Positions 11,323-22,139 of a stretch of 64,000 bases of DNA are shown here, one piece after another. The notes beneath the pieces are model-generated. The model made no database searches, had not been told where the DNA came from, and worked only from the letters and a program-made list of their open reading frames with translations. Positions within the stretch are counted from its first letter, which is position 1. The number at the start of each line of letters is the position of its first letter. Made by a program: the position numbers and the translations under genes. The stretch is from Macrotis lagotis (Eukaryota; Chordata; Mammalia; Peramelemorphia; Peramelidae), in NCBI RefSeq assembly GCF_037893015.1, contig NC_133666.1, forward strand, positions 261,566,441 to 261,630,440, written 5' to 3'.

Positions 11323-11566
11323 AAACCATATACTTTATTATGTATGAGGAGAAGTACATAAGTGTGTAAGTGACAACTGTTTGACTTGGCATATATATTT
11401 TTGAAGATGTTTGCCCTTCCAAAGTTGGAATTCCCAGACTGAGAATTTGTAATAAATCATTACTCACGTGGAAATCAGCACATGTTTAATTTGTACTAGG
11501 TTTAATTAAACTTGTAGTCTTCCCTGAAATAGTTCCTAATTTCTTTTTGTCCATCTTACTCCATCT

Positions 11567-11614
<48 letters not shown>

Positions 11615-12583
11615 ACCTATGATTTCATTTGTGTACTGAACTCTGGATAGATAAATTCCCTTCACTAATCCATATCTGTAACTAACTTAGAGTCTCAGAG
11701 AATTGTGTAGGGATGATAAGGGGTTAAAGGACTTGCCGTGGATAATATAACATGAACTTAGCAAAGGCTGCATTTAGCCTTTCTGGTACCAAGGCCATCC
11801 TCCACATTGTTTCTCTTATTTGTATTTTACAAATACATGTAAAAAAATTAGGCGTGTTTTATTCATTCCTTACATTGACTTACATTGTGGAAATGCTTAA
11901 TAAATAAGTGAATAGATGACAGTGAGAAATCTGAGTTACAGAACCATTTGCTTCACAAATCAAAATGTGTCAAGGATTGACTTTAATATTAAGCTCTACA
12001 GGAAAATGGTTTTTTAAAAATATATTTGCTATTCTTCACATCAATTTTATGATTTTTTCTTTAGAAAAGAGTGTTTTTTCCAAAATCTCCATCCTACACA
12101 CAACATACTCACACAAATACATACATAAACACTCATATATACATACACACTAACACACTCATACAACCCTCCCCCCACATGCCCACTCACACAGATATAT
12201 AACACATATCTATAGTCACACATGCACCCATATACACATGCACACAGAGTTTCTGGACTTGTAGCATGAATCCTTGAATGAAAGACCTTGAGTTACATTG
12301 TGAGATTTCTTGTTTTCTTTTTGTTTTATTTTCCTCGATTGTAAAATGAAAAACCTTGGATTGGATTTTCTCAAAGACCCTATTAGCATGAATATGTTTC
12401 AGGATGCTAGAAAATCACTGGCTTTCAGTTTGGGGCAGGACAACATGTTACAATACATACTCTTAAAGTCATTTCATTTTGCCAAAACCCAGTTCTTCTG
12501 TTAGGGCACATGCCTTCCTAAAAGTAGAAGTGCATTCTCTTCACTAAAGCAGACAGTTATCTAAAGTTCCTGGTTACAGGTTG

Positions 12584-12662
<79 letters not shown>

Positions 12663-13385
12663 CCCTTTAATAGCTTGCTCCTTCCTTCCATAGGCTGATA
12701 GCAAACTCTGTAGTATTTACTTCATCTCTGGGGCCAAAGGCACTTAGATCCTGAAAGGGAAATTGCACAAGAAAGCAATCCCTAATAGTAATCCCTATGC
12801 TTTACTCATTTGCAAATTGCTTTGTGTTTTCTCTCTGAATCAACTGTCCAGACTTAGACACCCTCTTGCAGTCTCTTGTAATTCCTCCTGACACTTTCAC
12901 TGAATAGTGAAAAAAAAGAATAGATGGATAGATGACCTCAGATCAAATTTATCACTATTACTCAAGAAGTAAGGGGTAGGGAGTATAAATGGGATCAAGA
13001 AGCTGGAGATTGAATTTAGTAGAGAACCAGGACTCAGGCAATCAAAAGAGAGGAAAAAACTAAGTAAAATATGGTACTTAACATTAACTAAAGGTATATT
13101 TTTTGAATCTTGCCTTTTGGAGGACTGCCCAGGCCTCTGCCTTTTGAAGAATTCCATGTCTTCTAGCTATGTGTTTGTTTAAAGCTAATTTCTTACAACT
13201 TAAGAAATTTAAAGTTTGAAAGTAGTTGCAAGTACCATTTAAGCAGCTAATTAAAGTGACAGGATTAGCAATTATCTTTACCACTGGTCAATCAACTTTA
13301 TTTTTAATTTTTTTCTTCATCAGTCTGTATAAGTAATTATAACTGGTTCTCTGATCTCATGTTTTAGACATTCAGTTAATATCTA
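11323..13385. other. No gene; microsatellite-rich interval
   Basis: It contains (AT)20 at 11572-11611, an imperfect CA/TA-rich tract at about 12098-12250 and the long (TC)n at 12587-12660. I recognise no gene or transposon in the rest. Confidence 0.5.
12587..12660. repeat. (TC)37 microsatellite
   Basis: A pure 74-bp TC run followed by six C. The lack of interruptions indicates recent expansion and probable length polymorphism. The purine strand can form triplex DNA. Confidence 0.95.
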
Positions 13386-13532
13386 TTGCTTTATTTTTTA
13401 ACTGTTTTTACATTTCCTTAATTTCAAAATTCATAATTCTCCCCTCCCTTACAAAGAGAGCTATCCCTTGTAACAAAGAACAAAAAAGAGAGAGGAAAAA
13501 AGGCATTTCAGCAAAACTAATCAACACTGGTG

Positions 13533-13700
13533 CATCTAGGTGGGGCAGTGGTTAGAGCACTGGCCCTGGAGTCAGGGAGGACCTGAGTTAAAATCTAGCC
13601 TCAGACACTTAATAATTATCTATCTGTGTGAGCTTTGGCAAATCTCTTAACCTCATTGCTTTGCAAGCCCCCCCGCCCCCCCCCCAAAAAAAACCACAAC
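13533..13700 (+). mobile_element. tRNA-derived SINE in L1
   Basis: Near-complete copy (atctaggtggggcagtggttagagcactggccctggagtc, read in parts) with a C-rich then A-rich tail. It lies inside the antisense L1 3' UTR, so it is younger than the L1. Box B has decayed (gagttaaaatct). Confidence 0.75.
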
Positions 13701-13787
13701 CTAATCTATACATCAGCTGAATCTCATGGTATATGTAGTGTTTTTGTTGTCACTATTTCTATTCTGGGTTCTGCTTGTTTTACTTCA

Positions 13788-14012
13788 TAGAAATCTAAGT
13801 GACACAGTAGATAGAGCTCCAGGTCTGAGTTCAAATGCAACCTGACACTGTGTGATCCTAGGCAAATCACTTCACCTCTAATTACCTCAGTTTCCTCATC
13901 TGTAAAATGAGGATAATAATAATAACACCTACTCCCAGGTTGTTCTGAAGATCAAATGAGATAAAATTTGTAAGGTGCCTAGCACTTTAGGTGTTAGCTA
14001 TTATATATTAGC
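13788..14012 (+). mobile_element. MIR-type long SINE in L1
   Basis: The tRNA-like head (aagtgacacagtagatagagc) is followed by the core and 3' part 'cctcagtttcctcatctgtaaaatgagg', 'gttgttctgaagatcaaatgagat' and 'gtaaggtgcctagcac'. It interrupts the L1 between 3' UTR and ORF2 end. Confidence 0.65.
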
Positions 14013-14699
14013 TATTAACTATGTACATTTCTGTATTCATAATTGCTATAACTTATATAACAGTAATAGTCTGTTGCATTCAAATATTATACTTTGTTTA
14101 GACATTTTTTAAATTATTGGACATCTACTTTGTTTCCAATTGTTTGCTGTATGAGAAATGCTGCTATAAAAATTTTGGTTTAATTGTTTCTGTCTTTTGA
14201 TCTTATATACCCAACTTTGAGATCTCTTGGTCAAAGGGCATGGATATTTTCTTCACTTTCTTAGTATAATTTCAATTTGCTTTCCAGAACGATTAAATCA
14301 ATTCACAGCTTTGCCTATGATGTATTTGCCTCTTTTTTCCATAACTCCTCCAATATTGACTATTGCCATCCTTTGCCTTATTTGCCAACTTTAGGGTGAA
14401 GGTAAAGCCTGAGTTTATGAATGGCATTTCTCTTATTAAGAATTTGGGATATCTTTTTCCTATGATTGTCAATATTTTTCAGTTCTTTTTTTTGGGAACT
14501 GTTTGTTTATATCTTTTAATCTCTTATTTACTGGGATGTATGAAGATTACCTTAAAAGAAACCCTAATAAATACTTTGTGAAGTTCATGGGAATGACTAA
14601 TTTCTTCTGAATGACCCTCTTTGTTCCTTTTAAAATGTATATTAGGATATACACTAAAGCACTTACAAAAAACTGACGTTTTAATAGCCCTCTTACATT

Positions 14700-14900
14700 T
14701 GCTAACCAATTTCAAGTCTTCCTCAGTCCTGATAGTTTGAGAAGTTTTGTAGGTGTTATTATACCCATTTTTTCAAGTGACAAAATTGAGGCTGATAGTA
14801 AATAATTCCTCCAAGATCACCTCACTGATATGTGGGAGACAGGAAACAAACCTAGTTCTTCCTAATTCCAAGTCCCTTTTGCTACCACCCACTCACTGCC
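14700..14900 (-). repeat. MIR-type ancient SINE
   Basis: Blocks 'gtaggtgttattatacccattttttcaagtgacaaaattgaggc' (in parts), 'ccaagatcacctcactgat' and 'aaacctagttcttcc' are the complement of MIR. Confidence 0.55.
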
Positions 14901-16157
14901 AAATACTTAGAACCTTTCAGATAAATAAATTGAAGGACTACATCAACAACTATATTATTTATTTGAAATGACAGGAACTTTTATTATTCCCTGTATCCTG
15001 CCCCAAGTTTGGTGCCAAAGCTTTCTATGGCCAGAGAAATTTGTTTCCCGGTTGGTTAAACATCCATTTTTAATGGTATGCTTTAGTTCCAAAGTGGACT
15101 GAATTGTTGTTTTTGAAGGGACTGTGTCTATGGAAAATGAGACCCCTTTGTGTTGTAAGCTCCTCTGCCTGTTGATCATTGGAACTTTCAACCATTCTAG
15201 GAATGTGGTGATTTCTAAGGCCCTTTTCTTCTTCCTGTGACTCTAATAATGAAAAACTTTTAAGAAAATCATTTAGAATAGGAATATATTGAGTCAAAAT
15301 ACCAGTTTTCCTTATTTTAAAATTGTTTTTGTTTATCATCCTGTGATTTTTAGATTTAATAAAGTGTTAGGATACAGGGCCTTTTAGGGAGTTTAAAAAC
15401 AACATATGAACTGAAGCCAAAAATGTGAATTATAGCATTAGCTAAAGTCTTTAAACTTGAAAAATTCCTCGAGACTTTGTAAGTGAAGCTGGCAAATATA
15501 ATCTTTCATAACATTTCTAATTCTAGACACAAATAACAATTAAGTGACCTTTATTGAAGATTTAATAAGTTCCTGTTTTCTAAGTTGACAAGAAAAAGTT
15601 AAAAGTACAGATCAAGGTTAAATGGTGGAAAGACAAAAAATGAAAGAGTATAAATAAATTGTAACTTCTAAATTCCCTTAATCTGTTTCTGTGTCTCTTA
15701 TGACTGTGATATTTTTATTTTTAAAAATTGATAGAATATTGAGTATTAGAGCTAGAAAAGCACCTGAAAAAGCACCTGTTGCACATACTTCTTTCAAAAA
15801 AGAAAGTGAGAAAGTGAGAAAATCAAGTTCCCAAAGAGAGATGTATCTTACTCAAGGTTCACATAAGTGAATGAGTTGGGGAATAGAAATTGGAGATTCT
15901 CTATCACAACTCTCTGTGGTTTCTATGATATCATAGAGGAGTTTGTTTATTCTCACTTTTTCTTTTTTCTGCTTTTATCTCTCCTTCATTCTTTCTCATT
16001 TGGCATATAATAAACAAATATTCAATAGTAGACTGGATTAGGCTTTAACAATTATTTTCTAGCAGTTAGTTAATGTTCCAGGCACTGTTACTAAGCTCAG
16101 GAGAGAGAAAGAATAGAAGCATAAGACAGACAAGCTAGTTTAACTGAAGCTGCAGGG

Positions 16158-16160
<3 letters not shown>
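14901..16160. other. No gene; a few MIR/L2 scraps
   Basis: A MIR-like fragment (minus) lies at about 15730-15920 and an L2-like scrap at about 16020-16110 ('gttccaggcactgttactaagctcagga'). Otherwise unassigned. Confidence 0.45.

Positions 16161-16198
<38 letters not shown>
16161..16198. repeat. (GA)19 microsatellite
   Basis: A pure GA dinucleotide run. The apparent RE-repeat reading frame over it is an artefact. Confidence 0.95.
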
Positions 16199-16201
<3 letters not shown>

Positions 16202-17160
16202 GGAGAAGGGAAAGTCAGGTTATCATTACCACCTTCACTACCATATCTCTTCAGATCCTGAAGAAGACAACTCAAGACCCTAAGCCTAGAGTCTTGCAGT
16301 GTCTACTTCACCCTCAGACTGCCTCCAGCACAGACCTTCCCACAGCATCAAGGAGGCAGAAAAATAATTAATGTGGAGAGAAGGCCTATCTTCCTTTCTG
16401 CTACCTGATGCTGCTGTTTAGTCATTTCAGGTGGTTCAGACTCTTCATGACTCCAGTTGAGGTTTCCTGGCAGAGGTACTTGGAGTGATTTGCCATTTCA
16501 TTCTCCAGCTCATTTTCCTGATGAAAAATTGAGGCAAACAGGGTTAAGTGACTTTCCCAGGGTCATACAACTAGTAGTATCTGCGATCAGATTTAAATTC
16601 AGGTCTTCCTCCATCTTCCATCCTCCATCCTCATTCTGCCTCTAGCTGCCTTGCTGACAAAGTGCCATCATCTGACAGATAAATGCAAAAACTCTGCTGT
16701 GACCACTGATCCTGATACCTGTATAGCCATCAGTCATGGAGAGAATGGTAGGTTGATATTTATGTAGAGAAGGGACCAACCATTTCTACCAACTGCAACT
16801 TTCAGGATGGGCAAAACAACTTAGGCATCTTAAGGTTCCTTGCTGAAGCATTAAGACACCCTTACAGAAAGACAGGAGGCAGCATGTGCCAGGCAAGTCA
16901 AACCACTACTACTTTGATCAGTGTCTTCCCTCAGATTCTAATGGAGACAGCCCAGAACTCAAAAAAGAGCCTTGGAATTGGCAATGCCTCCAGCCCCATG
17001 CCCTCAGTCATCATCCTGAAAAATAGTCCTTGTGGAGATGCAGCCTGGCAACTGATCCTGCAAGAGCCTAGAAAAGAAAACTCATCACTCAACTCTTAAT
17101 TGGCATTGTCAAGTGGTTTGATATAAAAAAAGTTAGGGTTTTATCAGTGAAAATGCCATT
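16199..17160. other. Unassigned GC-richer block
   Basis: With the SINE at 16405-16660 removed, about 700 bp remain with higher GC than the surroundings and no match to a repeat family I know. The frame at 16884-17099 (71 codons) shows no domain. It could be an old processed pseudogene or an unrecognised repeat. I cannot name a parent gene. Confidence 0.3.
16405..16660 (-). mobile_element. MAR1-type long SINE
   Basis: Plus-strand order 'ctgctgtttagtcatttcagg', 'gactcttcatgactcc', 'agtgatttgccatttca', 'gttaagtgactttccc', 'tctagctgcc' is the complement of the longer marsupial tRNA-derived SINE, which also occurs at 27.4, 30.4, 37.3 and 39.3 kb. Confidence 0.7.
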
Positions 17161-17249
17161 AAAAAAGAGAGATTGCCATCTGCCTTGCTACTGTACTGTA
17201 AGAACCAAGTGACCTTTCCCCTGACACAAAGCTAAAACCTTTCACATAA

Positions 17250-17363
17250 GATATCTTCCCCATTTGACTGTGGGCTTTTTTGAAAGCAAAGATTTTCTTT
17301 TGCTCTTTGTATCTCCTAAGCTCAGCACAGTGCATAGTGCATAGTAGATACTTAATAAATGCA
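17250..17363 (+). repeat. CR1/L3-type LINE 3' terminus
   Basis: 'actgtgggcttttttgaaagcaaag', 'ttgctctttgtatctcctaagc', 'catagtagatacttaataaatg' is the canonical 3' end of CR1/L3 elements. The SINE at 17364 abuts it. Confidence 0.6.
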
Positions 17364-17535
17364 TAGTGGCATAGTGGATAAAGCACTGCCCCGGAGTCAG
17401 GAGTACCTGGGTTCAAATCCTGTCTCAGACACTTAATAATTACCTCGCTGTGTGGCCTTGGGCAAGCCACTTAACCCCATTTGCCTTGCAAAAACCTAAT
17501 AAACAAATAAACAAACAAACAAATAAATAAATAAA
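17364..17535 (+). mobile_element. tRNA-derived SINE (WSINE-like)
   Basis: Well-preserved copy with box B gggttcaaatcc and the end cttgcaaaaacctaataaac, then an expanded A-rich (AAAC/AAAT)n tail. Confidence 0.85.
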
Positions 17536-17549
17536 ATGACTGATACAAA

Positions 17550-17760
17550 GGACAAAAACATGATCCCTGTTCTCACAGAACATACACTGTAATGGGAGAG
17601 GTGATATTTATAATTAGGTATATGCAAATATATAAGTGCAAATGGAAGTCATTATGAAAGAGGGAAGTATTAGCAGCTAGATAGATGAGAAAGCCTGCAG
17701 AACTTGGGCTTTGAGCTTAGTCTTGAAGCAAGAAAAAAGAAGCTCTGTATCTTCCCAGTC
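17550..17760 (+). repeat. L2-type LINE fragment
   Basis: 'ccctgttctcacagaacatacactgtaatggg' (in parts) and 'ttgggctttgagcttagtcttgaa' follow the L2 3' order. Confidence 0.5.
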
Positions 17761-17786
17761 TTTTTCCTGTAAGAATCATAGGTCCA

Positions 17787-17942
17787 GGAGGCTAGGTGGC
17801 ACAGTGGATAGAGTATCGGCCCTGGAGTCAGGAGTACCTGGGTTCAAATCCGGCCTCAGACACTTAATAATTACCTAGCTGTGTGGCCTTGGGCAAGCCA
17901 CTTAAACTCCATTTGCCTTACAAAAAAAAAATCTAAAAAAAA
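17787..17942 (+). mobile_element. tRNA-derived SINE, intact TSD
   Basis: Complete copy with a perfect 16-bp target-site duplication (aagaatcataggtcca) at 17771-17786 and 17943-17958. Low divergence from the other copies marks a comparatively recent insertion. Confidence 0.92.
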
Positions 17943-17958
17943 AAGAATCATAGGTCCA

Positions 17959-19050
17959 CTCTTGCCATCAGAGACTCCACCTTAAATTTATAAAAGAAAC
18001 ATAGGCAATCTCAATTAAGACATGGAAGTATAATGAAAAAATTCCAACACTTGTAATGTGAAGTTGGCAAAAATAGTGTTCATGTTTTATATATTACAGA
18101 CAGTAAAACTGAGACCCAAAGAGTTTCAGTCTGAAGACTGCAGGAGATCCAAGATTCAAATACCAATGTCCATTATATTCATTGGTTAATATCAATCAGG
18201 TGTCTATTGAATGGACATATAGCTAATTTTACTTAGCTAATTGCTGCTGATGTTCATCACTAAATAAAAACTATACTGATGGCTACTTATAGACAGCTGC
18301 CTTCCCATCTGCCTTAGCTAATTAGTAGTAGATTAAAAATTCAATAAGATAAGAGATGGAGTGACTTTGTGAATAAATTGAGTCAAGGCCCAAATTATAG
18401 ATTTGGACCCTGTTCATCCTCCATATAACAAACTTTTAAACAGCTAATAAATTACTTTTACCACAATCTACATAATCTACTTTAAATGTAAAAATATCTC
18501 TCCAGTTATGTTGTTAATGAGAGAGAACGTTTATGTACTCATACATCAAGAAGGGAACAAATAATTGAGAATTTTTTAAATCTTGCAGAAATACCAACAG
18601 AACTACATAATTTAGGAACTTAACCATTTCCCCAGCAATTTAGTTGTTTTAATAAGCCTGTATTCTGTTAAGCTAACAAAATGGAGCAAATCACTTATCC
18701 CCATCTTTAATAGGTAAAATTTTTTTCATGCTGTTAAAAGTTAATAAAACTTTCTAGAACGAAATTCAAAGAAATTGTCCCAAATAATAATAATAAATTG
18801 TTCTAACAGGTACTATTATAAGACAGTGGAACACTATTCCTACCACTGTCATTTATTGTCTATTGGGAGCAGAAACAGCAAGCATAACAACAGACAGGAA
18901 TACAAAGTAAAAGATGAAACCAATGATAGCTATTCAGAGAATAACTAGAGAGCATGAAGCAGAAGAAATTCTCACAGACTCAATGGACATAAGTTTTGCC
19001 ATGGTAAGAGGATAGGGTGTTGAATGTCATGCTCCAGTCTTTGCTAGGGT
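17959..19050. other. No gene; unassigned AT-rich DNA
   Basis: A faint MIR-like piece near 18090-18150 is the only repeat signal. About 18.4-18.8 kb is low in repeats with several TAAT cores, but I see no coding potential. Confidence 0.4.
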
Positions 19051-19054
19051 TAAA

Positions 19055-19850
19055 AATGATACTACTCATTTATTAAGTAACTACTATGTACAGGTACTTG
19101 CTAATTGTTTGAGATACAAAAGAGACAAAAAACTCATCAACCCTCATGGAGCTCACAATCTAATGAGGGGGCAATATGCAAACAAATATCTAGAAACATA
19201 AGCTATATACAGGAAATAATTAACAGAGGAAGGCAATAGAATAGAGGGATTGAGAAATGCTTCCTATAAAAGGTGGAGTTTTAGTTGAAACTTAAAGAGA
19301 GAGAGAGAGGAAAGCATTGCATGGGGGACAGCCAGAGAGAATGTCTAGAACTGAGAAATGTAAAGTATTGCTTATGGAACAATCAGGAGACCAGAGTCAT
19401 TGGATTGAAGATTTCATGGTGGGGTGTAAGATATACAAAGACTAGAAAGATAGGAGAAGGGAAGGTTATGAAGGATTTTGAACACCAAACTAGAGCAGTT
19501 TGTCTTTGATCTTGAAGGAGGTAGAGAACCATTGGAGTTTATTGAGCAGTGGGATGACATAGACATATCTGCACTTCAAGAAAATCACTTTAGGAGTTGA
19601 ATGGAAGATGGTAGACACTTGAAGCAGGAAGACCCACCAATAGGGTCCAGAGATGAGAGATGATGAAGATCTACATCAGAGTGTGGCAATATCAGAGGAG
19701 AGAAGGAGGCATTTTTGACAGTAGAGGTGAAATCAACAGGCCTTGGCAACAGATAAGATATTGGGGTGATAGTGGTGAGAGAAAGGCAGCAAGAAGTAAT
19801 TCTAGAAAGAAGGCTGAAATATTCACTAGTTTCAGGCCACATTTAGGAAC
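19055..19850 (+). repeat. Long L2-type LINE 3' region
   Basis: One of the longest ancient LINE remnants here. Successive blocks include 'catggagctcacaatctaatgaggggg', 'aggttatgaaggattttgaa', 'accattggagtttattgagcag', 'tgggatgacatagacatat', 'aaaatcactttaggag' and 'gaagcaggaagaccca'. All follow the L2 consensus order. No ORF survives. Confidence 0.65.
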
Positions 19851-20124
19851 AGAATATTTGTAAGAAGCAGCATGGAATAGCTTAAAGTTATGGAGTAGAC
19901 AAGGAGCTTGTTTAATTTTCCAGGCTAGAAATCAGCAGGCAAAACAAGGATATTTGTGGTGGGAGCTGGTATTTTTAAGGTACTTTTAAATACCTAAGGC
20001 CTGTGTTCAAATCTGTTTCTCTTATAGAGAGTCAATTCATCCATAAATATAAATTTTTACTGACAATAATGAAGGATAGGCAAAGCTAGTGGAGTCACTG
20101 GAGTGAAGTGAAAGTAGTCCAGAG

Positions 20125-20277
20125 GGGCGGCTAGGTGGTGCAGTGAATAGAGTACCGGCCTTGGAGTCAGGAGTACCTGGGTTCAAATCCAACCTCAGAC
20201 ACTTAATAATTACCTAGCTGTGTGGCCTTGGGCAAGCCACTTAACCCCATTTGCCTTGCAAAAAAAAAAAAAAAGAA
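20125..20277 (+). mobile_element. tRNA-derived SINE, intact TSD
   Basis: Complete copy starting ggggcggctaggtggtgc and ending in a 14-A tail. Perfect 15-bp target-site duplication gaaagtagtccagag at 20110-20124 and 20278-20292. Confidence 0.92.
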
Positions 20278-20529
20278 GAAAGTAGTCCAGAGACTAGCTT
20301 TAACCTTTGGGTCCTGTGTGAAATTATGGAGTGGAGGTATATAGCTTGTTGGAGAGGAAGACATTGTGCAAAGGAGAAATTATATATCTTCCTTGGATGT
20401 AAGAGAAGGAATATATTATGAACAGATGCTAGTTAGTAATGGAGGGTAGCATAGAGAACTGGAGTAAGACAGTTAAAGTTTCAGTGAATCACAAGATTGA
20501 ATTTTTATTTGGTTTAAGAAATAGTTGAA

Positions 20530-20790
20530 TTTATCATTCCACTGTGTTGATTTCCCATCTTCTTCATGACCTTTTAAAACATTTTTGATATCTTTCATTG
20601 TAGTAAAACATTAATATCCAAATGTATATTTTGTCCCTATCCAATCAACTAACCCTTGTAAGGAAGAAAGAAGAAATGCAGCTCAACAAAACTAGCAAAT
20701 CCATGAATTTGACCTCATATATGATGCTCCATGCCTATAGTTTCCCTGATGTTCAAAGAGAAGAAAGAGGGACATTTTTTCATCTCTGAG
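20530..20790 (-). repeat. Old antisense L1 3' UTR
   Basis: Blocks 'ttgtccctatccaat', 'cccttgtaaggaagaaag', 'caacaaaactagcaaatcc' and 'catgcctatagtttccc' parallel the L1 3' UTR remnant at 13.4 kb. Strongly decayed. Confidence 0.45.
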
Positions 20791-20809
20791 CCCAACTTGA
20801 CCATATAAT

Positions 20810-21318
20810 TGCACAATCAACAAATATTTTCTAAATACCTTCAATGTATTAGGCAATTGTGCTAGTTGCCGGGGATATAGATAAAAAGAATGATATAATT
20901 TCTACTCATAAAGGTGTGTGTGTGTGTGTGTGGGCACTGACCTATGAAGAAAGGCAAAAAGACAGTCCTTGCTCTTTAGTACCTCACAAACTAATGAGGG
21001 AGATAACTTGCAAAGACATGTACAAATAAGCTATAGATAGGATAAATGTGAAATAATTAATACAGAAAAGACACTGGAATTAAGTGGTTATATGTATGTG
21101 GATATATAATATATATATATATACAAAGCACATACAAAGTACATAGGGAGGATGGGCAATATCGGTGATTGTGGTGGAGGTGGGGGTCAACAAAATCTTT
21201 ATATAGAATGTGTTGATTGAATGAAGAGAGAGACTCTATGAAGCAAAGTAAAGTGAAGGGAGAGTGTTCCAAGCATTGGGGTGAGATTGAATGGGAATAG
21301 AGTGCTGCAAATAAGAAC
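20810..21318 (+). repeat. L2-type LINE fragment
   Basis: 'tattaggcaattgtgctagttgccggggatatag' (in parts), 'agtccttgctctttagtacctca' and 'gtgttccaagcattggggtgag' follow L2 order. It contains (GT)n at about 20911-20930 and an AT run near 21105-21122. Confidence 0.55.
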
Positions 21319-21334
21319 AGAGAAGACCAATTTG

Positions 21335-21502
21335 GTTTTTTTTAGTTGTTTTTTTTTTTTAGATTTTTGCAAGGCAATGGGGTTAAGTGGCTTGCCCAAG
21401 GCCACACAGCTAGGTAATTATTAAATGTTTGAGGTCAGATTTGAACTCAGGTACTCCTGACTCCAGGGCCAGTGCTCTATTTACTGTGCCACCTAGCCAC
21501 CC
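21335..21502 (-). mobile_element. tRNA-derived SINE, intact TSD
   Basis: Complete copy with a poly-T left edge and caccacctagcc-type right edge. Perfect 16-bp target-site duplication agagaagaccaatttg at 21319-21334 and 21503-21518. It split the surrounding L2 remnant. Confidence 0.92.
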
Positions 21503-21529
21503 AGAGAAGACCAATTTGACTGGGTTTTA

Positions 21530-21915
21530 GGACCAATCAAATTGATAAGCATTTATTAAATGCTTGTTATGTGCCAGAAATGATCCTAAGTGCTTTGCAT
21601 ACAACAAATGCAAAAGCATTCCCTTTCCTCAAGGAACTCAATATATGTATGTATATGTATATGTATATATACATGTGAGATATTTATAGAGTAGGCAGAA
21701 GATAATCTTAGAGGAGAAAGTACTCATAGAGGAGAAAGTACTCATAGCCAGATGACTGGGAAAGGCCTCCCCCATGGGGTGAGATTTGAGCTGAATCTTG
21801 AAAGAAGACAAGAAAGCTAAGTTGAAGAATGAGAGAATTTTGGGTAAGGGGAGTAAATAAGACAAAGGTGCTGAGTTGGGAGATAGATATGAGAATAGCA
21901 AGCAAGGCAGTTTTG
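21530..21915 (+). repeat. L2-type LINE fragment
   Basis: 'gcttgttatgtgccagaaatgatcctaagtgcttt' (in parts), 'cctcaaggaactcaat', 'gggaaaggcctcccccatgggg' and 'tgagctgaatcttgaa' follow L2 order. It holds an 18-bp tandem duplication (21710-21745). Confidence 0.6.
21710..21745. repeat. Perfect 18-bp tandem duplication
   Basis: agaggagaaagtactcat occurs twice head to tail with no mismatch inside an otherwise decayed L2 remnant, so the duplication is young. Confidence 0.9.
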
Positions 21916-21919
21916 CTAA

Positions 21920-22130
21920 ACAGTGAATAGAGTGATGGACCTGTAGTCAAAAAGTCTCATTTTCCTGAAATCACACATGGTCTTAGACATTTCCTAGTTC
22001 TATGACCCTGGGCAAGTCATTCAATCCTATTTTCCTCATCTATAAAATAAGCGGGAGAAGGGAATGTGAAACCATTCCAACATCTTTGCCAAGAAAACCA
22101 AGAAGAGACAAATGACTGAAACAACTGAAC
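21920..22130 (+). mobile_element. MAR1-type long SINE
   Basis: tRNA-like head (aacagtgaatagagtgatgg) and a tail with 'tgggcaagtcattcaatcc', 'tttgccaagaaaacc' and 'gactgaaacaactgaacaa'. Old copy. Confidence 0.65.
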
Positions 22131-22139
22131 AATAGTGAC

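Larger units (their letters stand above)
13390..14540 (-). mobile_element. Old antisense L1, split by two SINEs
   Basis: Plus-strand blocks give the complement of an L1 3' UTR (cccctcccttacaaagagagctatccc; cagcaaaactaatcaacac). After interruptions come ORF2 C-terminal complements (cttataacagtaatag; ggacatctactttgtttcc; aaatgctgctataaa; ttggtcaaagggcatgg; tttccagaacgatt). Removing the SINEs at about 13533-13700 and 13788-14012 restores the order of one element. The reading frame is destroyed. Confidence 0.6.

Noticed and set aside
12098..12250. CRISPR-like or minisatellite array
   Set aside because: It is an imperfect CA/TA simple repeat with no regular unit and spacer structure.
16159..16371. 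Arg/Glu-repeat protein
   Set aside because: It is the translation of a (GA)n microsatellite.
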